DNA of 64,000 bases from Symbiodinium natans (Eukaryota; Sar; Dinophyceae; Suessiales; Symbiodiniaceae), in contig CAJNDS010002828.1 in NCBI GenBank assembly GCA_905221605.1, forward strand, positions 67,501 to 131,500. The letters are read 5' to 3'. Of the stretch, positions 1 to 10,765 are shown one piece after another (within the stretch, counting starts at the first letter, position 1; each line of letters opens with the position of its first letter). A model generated the notes under the pieces. That model worked only from the letters and a program-made list of their open reading frames with translations, searched no databases and was not told the DNA's origin. The translations under genes and the position numbers were made by a program.

Positions 1-3000
1 TCCCTGTGCCTTTTCGTGCGCCATCCGCCCCCTTGCACGGGGACCGCGTCACTGCACTGAGACCACGTAGTGCCAGCAAAAGGATCGGTGTCAAACAAAA
101 AAAAAAGGTTCGCACTTCGGGAGCACTTTTTCATCCGAGGCCGGCACCTTTGAGAGAGAGAGGCGCAATGGGGGGTTCGAAGATGGTCTCTTCCGCGGCC
201 TCTGCAGATGCTCAGACATGCTCAAGTACAGGAACGTATATGCGCTGTTTGGCAACGGAACAAACAGATTTGAAACAACCGTGTGCTTCCCTAAACGTGC
301 ACAGCACTCTCTGCGACAATGGTTTTGGCCAGCTTAATTCGGACTCCGTTTGGACAAAGGGGAAAGCATTGGAAGAAAGATGAAGAAAGCCGACGTGCCT
401 TGTCCAGGGCATATCCTGACCGACCGCCATCTTCTACCCGACTTGTTGTCTCGCCCTCATCCTGCGTGCCCATGAACAAACCAAGGTGGATGCTGAGACA
501 GTTCTTGCGAACGGGCCTTTTCACATGGTCCACAACCACAGTTTTGCTGACCCATCCTGGATGAACGCGTGCTTTCACAGAAACTGAGCGCAGTCCATCC
601 TGACATTTTCCCTACTGACCGAGGCACGGGCTCCGGGCAGTACGGACGACTTGCGTTACGCACGGCGCGTCACTATCTAGCTACTGTCAGATGCGAATTC
701 AAACTTGGGCCATGCGGGCTGCAGTTGTCTTGCTAAGCGACAGCACCTTGTCCTGGACCATATTACAGAAACAGGCGGAATGCATCTACAACATTCTCAG
801 GGCGCAACAGTTGCCAAGTCTCGCTGGCACCTGATTTCCAAATTGGGGAACATCGGGGACTTCCAAACATGCGAGACCATCGTGGCCTCGCGTCACGTCT
901 GGCTTCGGGTTTGCAAAGCTGCGTTCCCGTAAGTGCAGAGCACTGTACCCAAAACCTGAGCTCCGCGAAGCTGCAGCTGCACCTCAGTATCTCTGCGGGG
1001 CGTATCTAACACATCTAGAAAAACAACCTTGCGAATGCCTATCATGCTATACGTAGATGTTTACGTGATCAATGGTCATCAAGTGACCCCGTGATGTGGT
1101 GGTGGGGTTTTGGGTTTCGGGTCTGAGGTTGAGGGTGTTTCGAACTGTCTCCATGGAAGCACCCACCACTTGTGCACCAGCCCTCGCCTCGACTTTTGCG
1201 GGTTTTTTAGGGAAGTGTTTCCACACTTTCTGATCTCCGGGAGATCAACAACTTGTGGCGCATACTTTAATGATGCAGATCTGTCCCAAGGTTTGGCTAT
1301 GGGTCCGGCTCCAAGTCGACAGCTTTGCGAAGCGTAGAACATAATGACCGTGACAGCGGAAAATTGCTTGGAGGCAGCAAAACTCCAGGGCGCACATAAG
1401 GAAACACTGGGAGGACCCTGGGAGGTCTGGAGGCATTTTGCACTTGCAATCCAGAACCAGTGAAGTTGGTCCATGGGTTCAAGATATGGAGAGGCCTGTG
1501 TAGCACAAGAGAGAAACAATAGAAATAGCCTTGGAGTACGACGAATCATGTTTGACTTGCTGTGCAAAAACAGCAAGTCAATAAAGTCCAAACACAAGTC
1601 CCGGAACTCAAATATAAATTAAAACGCCAAGTCCTAGAAATTATGGCTCCAGAGACCTGTCCCAACTGATTTATGCTTCAGGAATATGAGAGGGTCACTT
1701 CTGCGACCAAAATCTCGGCATTGTTCGCCCAGAAGAGGCTTCGAATGGCTTGGAAGAGGCCCAGGAGAGGCCCGACCCCCCCTGTAGGAGAGATTGAATC
1801 AATCCGGGGGGGGGGGGAAATTATTGGGAAGTCAACATTAGGCTGGACTTAAATTGAGCTTCTGCTGAAACACCCGCGCCCTTGTGGTCAAAGTTATGAT
1901 TTCGAGAGTTTACTGTCTACTTCAGACTTGATTCCATTAGTCGAATGTGCGTTTACAATGTGCAGACAACTGGTCAGTGACAGTCATATCAGTATCATCG
2001 AGAGTCTGATCCAAGCAACTCCAGAATGATATGGTGGCATCAGAAGGCCTTCGAATGCAGCGTTTCTGGAAATCTGTAGAAAGCTTGCTTCTTGTCGTGG
2101 GGAAGGGAGGGCGACCATAGACAGAGTAACACAAGAAGGAAATTTAAAAAAAGAAAGAAAGAAAGAAAGACAGAAAGAATAACAAAAAGAAAAACAGAAC
2201 GAGAGAGCGAGAGAGACAGAGATGCATACGTGCAAATACAGCAACATGTGTGAGCGACCTTCGGGTCTACATGGACACCTGGATTTTGAAAACTTTCAGC
2301 ATTTTGGTTCACCCGGCATCTTTGTGAATCATATTAATATGTATTTATACATATCTTGGGGAGGTAGCATACATATGTATATATATATACATGCTCGCCA
2401 GGTGCCCCGGACCTCGTTTCGCACCAGGCCACCACCAGACGCCGCAACATGTCCAAAGTCCAACGTCAGGCACCCTTCGCCGGGTGGCGGCCTCTGCTGT
2501 GGTATTCTGTCTGGAGATTCGACTTCTAAACGGCCTGCACTTCCCCACCTGAAGACGGGCTCGCCACAGTCTTCATCCACCTATGCTGCATGCTACTGGT
2601 CTGCTAAACTCCTTGATGAAGGTGTCGCCATCAGGAACGTGTTCCATGCACTAGCTGGTTGCTCACCTCCAGCTGCCCTCCGACTCCCTCCAGCCTGAGT
2701 CACCATTTTTGACAAAACGGAACCCACTTGTCTGAGCCACACTATGTGCGGAGCCTGGGTGGCGAAAGGCAGCGCCCATCTGTGGGCCTCGGATCAATGG
2801 AGATGTGCCCCTCAACAGACGTCTCATGGCTGGGTCATGCTGCGCCTCTTTTTTCCATGCGCCGGGTGTCAAAAAAATGGGTCATACAAGTCGTCCTCAC
2901 GCGACAAGGCGTCCGCGTCTATTGTGCAGCCTGGGGCAACAAAGAAGAAGCATGCATTGCAAAAAGGACGAGCAATCAATCTGGTTCTTGTTGTTGCGCT

Positions 3001-3598
3001 TTGGTCCAGTTGTTTGGTCCGGGTCTTTACCTAGCAAACCCTCCACTTCCTCTAGGTTCTAGTGCTCCCGCCTCGGCGCGGGCGTCGCCACGCTTCGAAA
3101 CGGTCATCGCTTTAATATGTTCTGTCTTGAGAGCAAGAGATAAAAATATACGTGTATACATACACACATATTATGCAACCGAAGGCCTATAGTTGAGGGC
3201 TCAGGGAGGGACCGGCAGAGCAGAGGACCAGAAGCAGAGGTCCAAGAGACCAAATGACCAAAGACCAGAGGACCAGGGAACAAAACTACCAAAAAATGCG
3301 GGGGCAAAAAGCATTTCCAAAATCAAATGTAAAGCAGAGGGGTTTGTTGGAGGGGGCGGGCAGGGGTGGGGGGGGAGGGTGGGGGGGGTGCACCCACCCC
3401 CTCTTCGAACACAATGCTCGCATGCCGGGTTTTGAAAGGGTTCGTGTGGCTTTAACGCAAATAAAATCCTCCTAATGGCATGATCTTCTTCATCAACTAA
3501 GCTTACACGGCTGAAATACAATTTAAAAAAGGGGAAAGTGGGGTGAAAGCCCCATATGCAAATCACAATGTCCGCATCATGGGTTTGGAAAGGATTCT

Positions 3599-3600
<2 letters not shown>
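1..3600. other. no recognisable gene
   Basis: Short open frames here have no recognisable domain and show no consistent reading direction. Visible structure is limited to a G run near 1807-1818, a GAAA/GAGA purine tract at about 2139-2220, a TA-rich patch near 2375-2392, and a purine-rich imperfect CCAGAGG/ACCAAA repeat at about 3210-3300. Confidence 0.6.
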
Positions 3601-3697
<97 letters not shown>

Positions 3698-3732
3698 TTG
3701 CGCGTGGGTGGTGGTGCGTGTGTGCGTGTGTG

Positions 3733-3795
<63 letters not shown>

Positions 3796-4470
3796 TTTCG
3801 TGCTATGCGTTCGTGCGTGTGCGCGTGGGTGCGTGTGGTGCGTGGGTGCGTGGTGCGTGTGTCGTGTGTGCGTGTGTTCGTGTGTGCGTGTGTGCGTGTG
3901 TGGTGTGCGTGTTGGTCGTGTGGGTGTGTGTGTGTGTGTGTGTTTGTGTGGGTGTGTGTGTTGTGTGTGTTTGTGTGTGTGTGTGGTGTGGGTGTGTGTG
4001 TGTGTTGTGTGTGTGTGTGTGTGTTGTGTGTGTGTTTGTTGTGTGTGTGTTTGTTGTGTGTGTTGTGTGTGTGTTTGTTGTGTGTTGTGTGTTGTGTGTT
4101 GTGTGTTGTGTGTTGTGTGTTGTGTGTTGTGTGTTGTGTGTTGTGTGTTGTGTGTTGTGTGTTGTGTGTGGTGTGGTGTGTGTTGTGTGTTGTGTGTTGT
4201 GTGTTGTGTGTTGTGTGTTGTGTGTTGTGTGTTGTGTGTTGTGTGTTGTGTGTTGTGTGTTGTGTGTTGTGTTTTGTGTGTTGTGTGTTGTGTGTTGTGT
4301 GTTGTGTGTTGTGTGTTGTGTGTTGTGTGTTGTGTGTTGTGTGTTGTGTGTTGTGTGTTGTGTGTTGTGTGTTGTGTGTTGTGTGTTGTGTGTTGTGTGT
4401 TGTGTGTTGTGTGTCCGTGTGTGGTGTTGTGTGTGTGTGTGTGTGTTGTAGTGTGTTGTGTTTTGTTTGT

Positions 4471-4511
<41 letters not shown>

Positions 4512-4674
4512 TTTTGTTTGTGTGTTGTGGTGTGTGTGTGTGTGTGTGTGTGGGTGTGTGAGTGGTGTGTACTTGGGTGGTGTGTGTTGATGTGTGTGTG
4601 TGTGGTGTGTGTGTGTTGGGTGTGTTGTGTGTGCATGTGTGGTGTGTGTGTGTGCTGATGGTGTTGGTGGGTGT

Positions 4675-4715
<41 letters not shown>

Positions 4716-4820
4716 TGTGTGTGTGTGTGGGTGTGGTGTGTGTGTGTGGGTGTTGTGTGTGTGTGTGTGGGTGGGTGTGTGGTGGTGTGTGTTGGTGTGG
4801 GTTTGTGTGTGTGTGTGTGT

Positions 4821-4864
<44 letters not shown>

Positions 4865-4915
4865 CGTGTGTGTGCGTGTGTGCGTGTTAACCCAAGTGCT
4901 CTTCATGACCTTATC

Positions 4916-4960
<45 letters not shown>

Positions 4961-5014
4961 CGTGTGTGTGCGTGTGTGCGTGTTAACCCAAGTGCTCTTC
5001 ATGACCTTATCTTC
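3601..5014. repeat. TG-rich satellite with 7-bp sub-array
   Basis: About 1.4 kb of almost uninterrupted alternating purine/pyrimidine sequence: (TG)n, then (TGCG)n at about 3660-3800, then mixed TG/TTG. A homogeneous array of the 7-mer TGTGTTG occupies about 4078-4412, followed by more (TG)n. The plus strand is almost free of A, so long frames open on both strands; they encode only Cys/Val or His/Thr runs and are not genes. Confidence 0.95.
4861..5014. repeat. 96-bp tandem duplication at satellite edge
   Basis: The block running from the last TGCG stretch through unique sequence ending ACCTTATCTTCT occurs at 4861-4919 and again at 4957-5015, offset by 96 bp and separated by (TG)n. The copies look identical, indicating a recent unequal exchange or slippage that captured flanking unique DNA. 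Confidence 0.85.
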
Positions 5015-5508
5015 TTATTCAAGCTGGCTTCAACCATGCTCCCTAATTCAACACATGAAAAAGGAATTGGGGGGGGGGGGGTCGCAGCCCTTGCTTCCTT
5101 TATACCTCGAAGTGTGGTTAAATACTTGCCTGTTTGCTTCTGTATGCATGTTTTGACTTTGTAGTGCTTCTTGCTTATTTCTCTCCTTAGCTATGTATTT
5201 GCTTGCATCTTTATGTCTTTCTGTCGTGTGTTCTGTTCGCTTTCATTATGTAATTCCTTATTTCTGTCTTTCCTTCTGTCTCTCTTTCTTTCGTTCTGTC
5301 TGTATTTCTTTGACTTTCTGTATGTCTTGCTTCCTTCTCTGATTCCACCCTTCTTTCTTCTTCTGCGGAACAACATCAACTAGATCTCGCAATGCTCTTT
5401 TTAGTCTATATTTGAATAGGAACACGTTTAGCTCCTCTATGATTTAATAGCAAAGCCTCAGCTTCCTTCTTAACTTTTCGGAGGCGAAATTCTATTTGTT
5501 GGATAGTG

Positions 5509-5534
5509 CCCCCCCCCCCCCCCCCCCCCCCCCC
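5509..5534. repeat. poly-C tract (26 C)
   Basis: An uninterrupted run of 26 C residues, followed by GG and six more C. A second tract of about the same length lies at 21660-21685. Confidence 0.9.
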
Positions 5535-5619
5535 GGCCCCCCAACATAAACAGGGCTAAAGATGCGAAAGACAAAACACAACAATGCGACAAGCACCACG
5601 ACTGATGCGGATAGGCTCA

Positions 5620-5698
5620 GCCCGGAACCGTCTTCTGCGGAGCAGCCCAGCCACGGGTGGGACATGCATTCCTCCATCGTGATGCGCTTTGACACATC
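5620..5698 (-). CDS. kinase exon, HPW end
   Basis: Reads DVSKRITMEECMSHPWLG in phase 0, completing the catalytic domain with the KRIT..E...HPWL motif. Acceptor GGCAG|G. The frame runs on to a hydrophobic VVVLVALLCFVF stretch before the poly-C tract, which could be a membrane segment or intron. The exon end was not determined. Confidence 0.78.
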
Positions 5699-8551
5699 CT
5701 GCCATCGTTGAGCCACGACCCTTGATGGCCTACTATGTATGCTCCACAATCAGCTCCTACACGACCACGCCTTCTCCAGCATTTTGTCCAGGAGATCTTT
5801 AGCTTCTTCAGAGCAATGGACCAAGGCACGCTTGTCGTACTCAGACCTCGTCTGCTGTTGTCTCACAAGATTCAAGAGGCATAACAGGGTGCCAGGCCTG
5901 ATGATCTCCAATTCCGTCCTGCATGCTCCGCTCGAGCAAGGCACTGAGTATCGCCAAAGATGCATGTCAATGGCGCGACATCGCGAGCAGGGTTAAAGCT
6001 GGAAATGCCTGAACGGCAGAGATCCCGTCAGGCAGGTGTACAGGCAAATGCCGGCGGACCTTGAACAAGCATGCGCAATGCTGCAAGATCTGTCTCTGAA
6101 GAGGAGCCCCGCACCAAACATCCACCTTCGGGCAGAATAGTGGCTCCGACCTGCTCTCCGATGCTTGTCCTACTGGCCGACTCACACGCAGTGCAGAAAA
6201 TGCCTGGCATCGGCTGCTGATGGCGACAACACAGAAACGCCTGCATGCACAGCACGATCAACATCTGGCTTCCTTCCCCCCTCCTCCCCCCCTCCCCTCC
6301 TTCCTTCCGCTTACCCCTCTCTTCCCCCGCTCTTCTTGCCCCCTCATCGAAAACAACAACCACAAAGTGACTGCTCAAACTGCGATTTCACAATTGCACG
6401 CTCCCTCGAAACGAAACCAACATAACGGAGCCTACCCAGTATTGTCATAGGCGGCCACGCGCGCCATGCGGGTTAGCAACGGACTTTCTTCAAACTGAAC
6501 TCTCGAAACGTCCCAAAAAATGACTTCGCAACAACCTGACCTGTGCCACATGCGTTTGCTTGATTTCAAGACGATTGCCAACCGTTGCCGTCAGCAGGAA
6601 ACATGGCGCACGACACCAACATGTCTTACTGCAGCCACTCCGTGAGAAAGCCCTGCCTGGCTGCGGGCCATCCCAACTGAAGGTCGCATGAACTGCTCCA
6701 ACCTTCGTCCAGAAATGTGGCAGAGCTCGCTTGCAAGGTGCGTGCTAAGTCCACGGCATGTCCCAGCTTTGCTTTGGCAACTTCAGGGGCCATAATGGTC
6801 CTGGGCTTTCTGGTATTGTCTGCTTATTCATCATATTCCTAGTGTTTGGTGTAGCAACTTAGGAGCAGACGGAGTGCCGACAACGGTTTTCAGGGGGCCG
6901 TGGCCGATGCATTTGGCGACCTCTGTGATTTGCTACGGCCATCCAGCCACCCACAGCTGTCCACAGCCGTCCCCCAACTCCAAGCACATTCCAAGCACTG
7001 CTGGCACCAAGCACAACGCTCCGAAGTCGATCAGCTTCACTTGACTGTGCAGGTCGATCACGTCGCCCGTGACCATGACATTCCTTCAAAAGCGGCAGAG
7101 TCACACATGTAAACATGCCAAGCTGCAACAAAAGAAGCCATTTTTAAAAGTCGACTCGGCCCCTTGTTCCTCGAAACCACAAGCAACCCCCATGCGCACC
7201 ACTTCTCAGGGACTTTCCAGGGACCTAACCTTCAAAGGGCTTTTTGGACTCTTAGGCCGAGGTCGAGGGCGGTTGGGGCGAGGCTCCAAAAGCATTCCAA
7301 GGCGCTCGGGCTTCAGGTCCCGGTGGATGATGCCACGAGAGTGCATGTAAGACAGCCCGTCCAAGACCTGGAGAGAAAAAAAACAATCTTCCTCCTCTTC
7401 CTCTGCTTCTGAACCACACTCTTGAATATCCGAATAACACAGCGTTGCTCTTTTCCAAAGTTCTGGGGGGCCTGAAGGAAGACGTGCCTGGCAACCGACT
7501 CTTTCAGAGGCCCTTGGAACGCAATGTGTTCTGCCAGCTCCTTGCCCTGCACCACCTAGGGGGATGCGAAGCTTTGGAAGCTTTGGGGGAAGAGCTTTGG
7601 GAAGAGCATTCTCAGGATGCTGGGGGAACCAAGTCAGGGAGTGCTGTTCGGCGCTGTTCTCTACCGGCCTCCATGACCACGACCTTGTACCGGGGTCTGA
7701 CTTTTCCGGTGCCGTCCACAGTGTTCACACTGGCCGTGGACAGCAGCCCAGCCTCGTCTAGGCCCTACACGATCCCCTTCAACGAACACAGCAGCGGCAA
7801 GTCCCGAGCTATGTTCTCATGTTTGCCGAGCATTCTCAGCGTGTCGAGCTCGCCATTAATGGATGCGAGTTTTCTTTCCTGACCAGAAGCAGCTACTGCG
7901 AACTTGCTGCCTGCTCTAGGCATGTCTCGGCTTGCACCTCGCAGCCAGGCTCGAGGACAAGTCGCCACGTGGGAATGACCTTTTTGTCAGGTAGGTCTGA
8001 AAACATCTGCACATGTACGATGTCGCCACAGCAAGACACAGCCATCAAAAGTGAAACAGCCTTAATGGCCACAGACTCGCCATCTTCGGCTTCGCCTCTG
8101 TACCTCACCGCCGAAGCATGTTAGCTTTCTAGCTGCAGTGCTTCGGAGAAACTCGGCTCCGCACACGGTGCCCTGGCAAAAGATTCCAGAAGTTTTGGGT
8201 GTCATTTGGGGGCCCTTACAATCAGGTGCCGTACTATATAAGGGCCAAAAACGAACCTAATTTAGCGAACTACTCGTAGTTTCATATATGTCGTCCTACG
8301 TCGTCCTGCTTCTTCTGCAGGGACGGCCCGTCTGACCGGAGATTCCGACTCCCCCATAAAGAACGTGAAAGACAGCGTGCAACAAACCTACTGCCACATA
8401 CTACCCTTTCAGGAAACAGTTTCCCCGCGGTATGCCTTGTCATCCCGCTTTGCTCCGTGTGAGACAGTCGATCTATGCCACGCTGATCCCTGCATCTATG
8501 GCCAAGCACCCCCGTTAAGATCGACTTTGGCCGCAGACTCTCTCTCCCTCT

Positions 8552-8592
<41 letters not shown>

Positions 8593-9172
8593 TTCTTTGG
8601 GGCATGGAGGGGAACCCTCCGCGCGATTGCGCGCCCCGGTCCTGCTTTGTCTCTGTGCTATCACCCACAAGCGGCTCATTGGCCACGCAGCGTGTCACAC
8701 AGCAGGGGCCTGTTGCCCCCCCTCAGCCTTTCACAGCCGGCTCCTGTTATCGGCCCCCTATTCGGGCCTCAGGCAAGGTTATCGGCCCCCCAACTGTCCC
8801 CCTTCCCTTCCATAGTCAACGTGCATCCCCCTACCCGCCCCCCTGCCAAAACCCTTACCCCTCAACACGTACAAGGCCTCGAGCAACCTCCCGAAAGTCA
8901 ACCTCCCACTCCCCCAACCGGCTCAACCCCTTCTCCTCGCGAGCACCCTCAGCCCTGTTGCCGACCCGAAACCCAAGCCGAAGTCAACTTCCGTCCCGAA
9001 GTGAACCTCCCCTCCCCCACCCCTCTTATCCATACTGCTGTGAGGCACTGTTGTGACTGCTGCGCACCTCCCCTCGGACTAAAACACGGACGGTGCACCC
9101 AGTAGCCTACACCTATATGGGGAACGTTCTCCCGGGGAGATGCGTGGGTGTTGTAGCCCCCATGTAGCCCCC

Positions 9173-9213
<41 letters not shown>

Positions 9214-9410
9214 GCAAATTGTCTGCACACCATTCCACATCTTGGCTTTGAAGGCTGGCGGCCTGAGCTCCGGATCCCAGGACTTGGTCGAAGAAAATCT
9301 CGTACCGCTGGCCGTCCTCGTAGCAGATCTCGGACACCCTCAGAGGAGCAAAGCACACTGGCTTGAACTTCTCCTGGAAGTGACACCTCTTCACTACGCC
9401 TCGTTGCAAA
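5620..9410 (-). CDS. multi-exon Ser/Thr protein kinase (CAMK/CDPK-like), spliced gene span
   Basis: A eukaryotic protein kinase catalytic domain can be read through successive small exons on the minus strand. In order they carry a Gly-rich LGSG, VAIK, a helix-C Glu, the beta-5/hinge VVME, the VIb motif HRDLKPEN, DFG, GTP of the activation segment, MAPE, the subdomain X/XI helix and a terminal HPWL. The KDLLDKMLEK...KRIT..E...HPWL ending is typical of CAMK and CDPK kinases. No EF hands were found, so CDPK is not claimed. Nine donors are all GC and acceptors are mostly AG|G. Two joints are unresolved: the exon between LGSG and VAIK, and the exon with the WSLG-type helix F motif. The 3' end of the gene was not determined. 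It lies downstream of NOM1 on the same strand. Confidence 0.88.
5771..5851 (-). CDS. kinase exon, subdomain X
   Basis: An 81-nt, phase-0 exon reading TRSEYDKRALVHCSEEAKDL, then LDKMLEK. S.EAKDLL.KML is the classic CAMK-group helix H. Acceptor CAGCAG|A; donor AAG|GC. Confidence 0.87.
6046..6125 (-). CDS. kinase exon, helix G region
   Basis: Reads LVRGSSSETDLAALRMLVQG, then PPAF. This fits the PF.G.S..DL...V..G.F stretch after helix F. Acceptor CGAAG|G; donor TTT|GC. The WSLG-type segment that should precede it was not located. Confidence 0.65.
6746..6800 (-). CDS. kinase exon, APE motif
   Basis: Reads TIMAPEVAKAKLGHAVDL, giving the APE motif and possibly the start of the VD.W motif. Acceptor CCCAG|G; donor TTA|GC. 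The phase with the preceding exon is not fully resolved. Confidence 0.7.
6867..6920 (-). CDS. kinase exon, activation segment
   Basis: The phase-0 reading VAKCIGHGPLKTVVGTP directly continues DFG and supplies the phosphorylatable Thr and the GTP motif of the activation segment. Acceptor CAGAG|G. The donor is ambiguous: G|GC after TVV or TCT|GC after GTPS. The junction to the next exon is therefore not exact. Confidence 0.72.
7020..7083 (-). CDS. kinase exon, DFG
   Basis: A 64-nt exon. Its first G completes Glu; then it reads NVMVTGDVIDLHSQVKLIDF and Gly. Joined to the preceding exon it restores HRDLKPEN and ends at the metal-binding DFG. Acceptor TGAAG|G; donor GGA|GC. Confidence 0.92.
7306..7367 (-). 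CDS. kinase exon, catalytic loop HRDLKP
   Basis: A 62-nt exon reading VLDGLSYMHSRGIIHRDLKP plus two bases of the next codon. It contains the catalytic Asp and Lys of HRDLKPEN. Acceptor CTCCAG|G; donor CCCGA|GC. The Glu codon is completed by the next exon. Confidence 0.92.
7472..7555 (-). CDS. kinase exon, helix D/E
   Basis: An 84-nt, phase-0 exon reading VVQGKELAEHI, then a GPLKESVARHV segment. This matches the kinase pattern GGELFE.I...G.F.E..A. Acceptor CCTAG|G; donor CAG|GC. Confidence 0.87.
7669..7764 (-). CDS. kinase exon, beta 4 to hinge
   Basis: A 96-nt, phase-0 exon ending RPRYKVVVME, the beta-5 strand and hinge acidic residue. Acceptor GTGTAG|G; donor GAG|GC. An alternative in-frame acceptor (ACGAG|G) would start it at 7752. 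With the first choice the upstream intron is only 45 bp. Confidence 0.8.
7810..7878 (-). CDS. kinase exon, helix C
   Basis: A 69-nt, phase-0 exon reading ERKLASINGELDTL and ending in GKHENI. It supplies the helix-C glutamate and the H.NI motif that follows it. Acceptor GTCAG|G; donor ATA|GC. Confidence 0.82.
8061..8103 (-). CDS. kinase exon, VAIK lysine
   Basis: A 43-nt exon. Its first G completes a codon, then it reads YRGEAEDGESVAIK. The lysine of VAIK is the expected ATP-anchoring residue. Acceptor GTGAG|G; donor ATTAAG|GC. The following intron is 182 bp (8060-7879). Confidence 0.85.
8539..8645 (+). repeat. CT tract plus GGGGCATGG/GCGCGC motif, copy 1
   Basis: A (CT)n tract (8539-8590) leads into TCTTTGGGGCATGG, a short purine stretch and a GC-rich near-palindrome (CGCGCGattGCGCGC) ending CCCCGG. 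The same arrangement recurs at about 15235-15292, with a degenerate version at about 15145-15200. Confidence 0.75.
9176..9213. repeat. (CT)n microsatellite
   Basis: A pure CT dinucleotide run. It is preceded by a duplicated TAGCCCCCATGT segment. Confidence 0.9.
9269..9410 (-). CDS. kinase exon, N-lobe start (LGSG)
   Basis: The frame reads a short acidic and aromatic lead-in, then FFDQVLGSG, which fits the start of the Gly-rich loop. The exon ends GGA|GC. Likely acceptors are GAAGAG|G or TTCCAG|G near 9400. The next exon, carrying the second half of the loop, was not found; it may be a microexon between 9268 and 8104. Confidence 0.6.
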
Positions 9411-10765
9411 GCAATGCTAAGCCTGGCTCTCGTCAAGCCCTCTCAGGCCCGTCGTAAACCTCGTTGAAACTCACTTGGTGGACACTTTGGCAGGCATTCG
9501 TCAGGCATCGGCCTCCGGAGGCGACGGCAAAGGCCAGCCAGCGAGGCTGCGGCGGCGCCCGCAGTTCTGAGCCGCGAGCTCGACGAGCTGGGCGAGCTTG
9601 GCGAGCTCGGCAAGCTCGCTGGGCTCGGGCGCGTATATGTCCAAGACGTCCGAAGCCGAGGTGTCCGCCAATAATCAGCCGAGCGCAGCCCAGGGAAAAG
9701 TTCAGGGAGACACGCCATGTGTCGTATGTTTTTTTGCAAAAGCCGTGGAAGTGTCAGCCTGGAGTTCGTGGTAGCTTGTGCCTTCGCCTGTGTTGTTTGA
9801 GCTGGGTTGGCTGTTAGTAGTAGGCCGAAACCCGGCATTGCGCTCATGATGCCCTGATGCTCGACATGACTCTTGTGTACACTTAGGCTTGGACCAATAG
9901 TTGAAACGCAAGCAGTTGATGGAAGTTTGCCAGGACCTGCTGCCCTTTCTGAGTCGAACTCGTGACTGTGCAACGGCTGAGGCCATTGCATGAACACCAG
10001 GGGTGCCCCAATGTCTAGCTGAAAGCGCGCCTCAGCGACATAGGCTCGCACAAGATGAAATGCCTGTAATTTCATGGCCGGTTAAGCCGCAGACTCCTGG
10101 TTGTTCAACCTCCGAACCAACCGTACCAATAGCCAGCCCAATCATACACAAGTCCAGACATGCCAGCTTGAAAGTGGGCAACACTCATTCGAAAGTGGAC
10201 ATCATGCGGGGCCAGTGGTCACAGCCTTGTGACTGCTTGCGGCATCAGGCTTTGCTACCTGAGCTGCTGCACATCTTTACCAGCTTCCGGCCACGGCTGA
10301 CACACTATACACACACTTCACTTGCGCCGGTCTCAGCTGCAGACCTGACTGTTGCTTTCGGTAGGAAGTGCCTCCGGAAACATCGAAGCTGCACTATTCA
10401 CACCAACACAGACAAACCCATCGCCTCCGGCCATCGTCTTGACCTGAAGCTACCAAAGCCCGGAAAAGCTCAGCACCTAGTTTCACGCTGGGTTTCCAGA
10501 CGGCAGGGCTTCCTTAACTGCCTTGCTCACGAAGGCCACAAGCGTGTCGTAATCCCTCTGCCTCTCAGACAGGCGTAGACTCTACAATCAACACTGAGCA
10601 TGGGACACCGATCCTGAAGAGGATACAAATCTGGGCCTCAGTTCCAGATGCTAAGTTCACACGGAACATGTGCCACGAGGCCAACTACAAGGATGGGCGG
10701 GGGCATCTATCAAGATCCAACACCATCAGCGACCTGCTTTTCCAATCAGAGCTTGCTTTGGCTCG
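9411..10765 (-). other. possible upstream exons of the kinase gene
   Basis: No complete gene is visible between NOM1 and the kinase. At about 10450-10560 (minus) a frame reads SLRLSERQRDYDTLVAFVSK and continues to KEALPSG. At about 10590-10670 another reads HMFRVNLASGTEAQICILFR. Together these look like exons and faintly recall a PX-type domain (RRYSDF-like motif), but this is a weak resemblance. A Leu/Ala/Ser-rich frame at 9443-9680 is compositionally coding-like without a clear acceptor. They could be the N-terminus of the kinase or a separate small gene. Confidence 0.35.

Noticed and set aside
1079-1597. 172-codon minus ORF
   Set aside because: No recognisable motif, no splice signals, and the plus strand is equally open; most likely chance.
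3543-5164. Several 160-399 codon ORFs on both strands
   Set aside because: They are translations of the TG satellite (Cys/Val on plus, His/Thr on minus) with no complexity and no domain.
8365-9105. 246-codon plus-strand ORF rich in Ser, Leu and Pro
   Set aside because: It spans a CT microsatellite and C-rich sequence antisense to the kinase gene; there is no domain or splice structure.
9443-10075. 210-codon minus ORF as a complete gene
   Set aside because: The Ser/Pro-rich part is low complexity and another frame is equally plausible; kept only as possible kinase upstream exon material.
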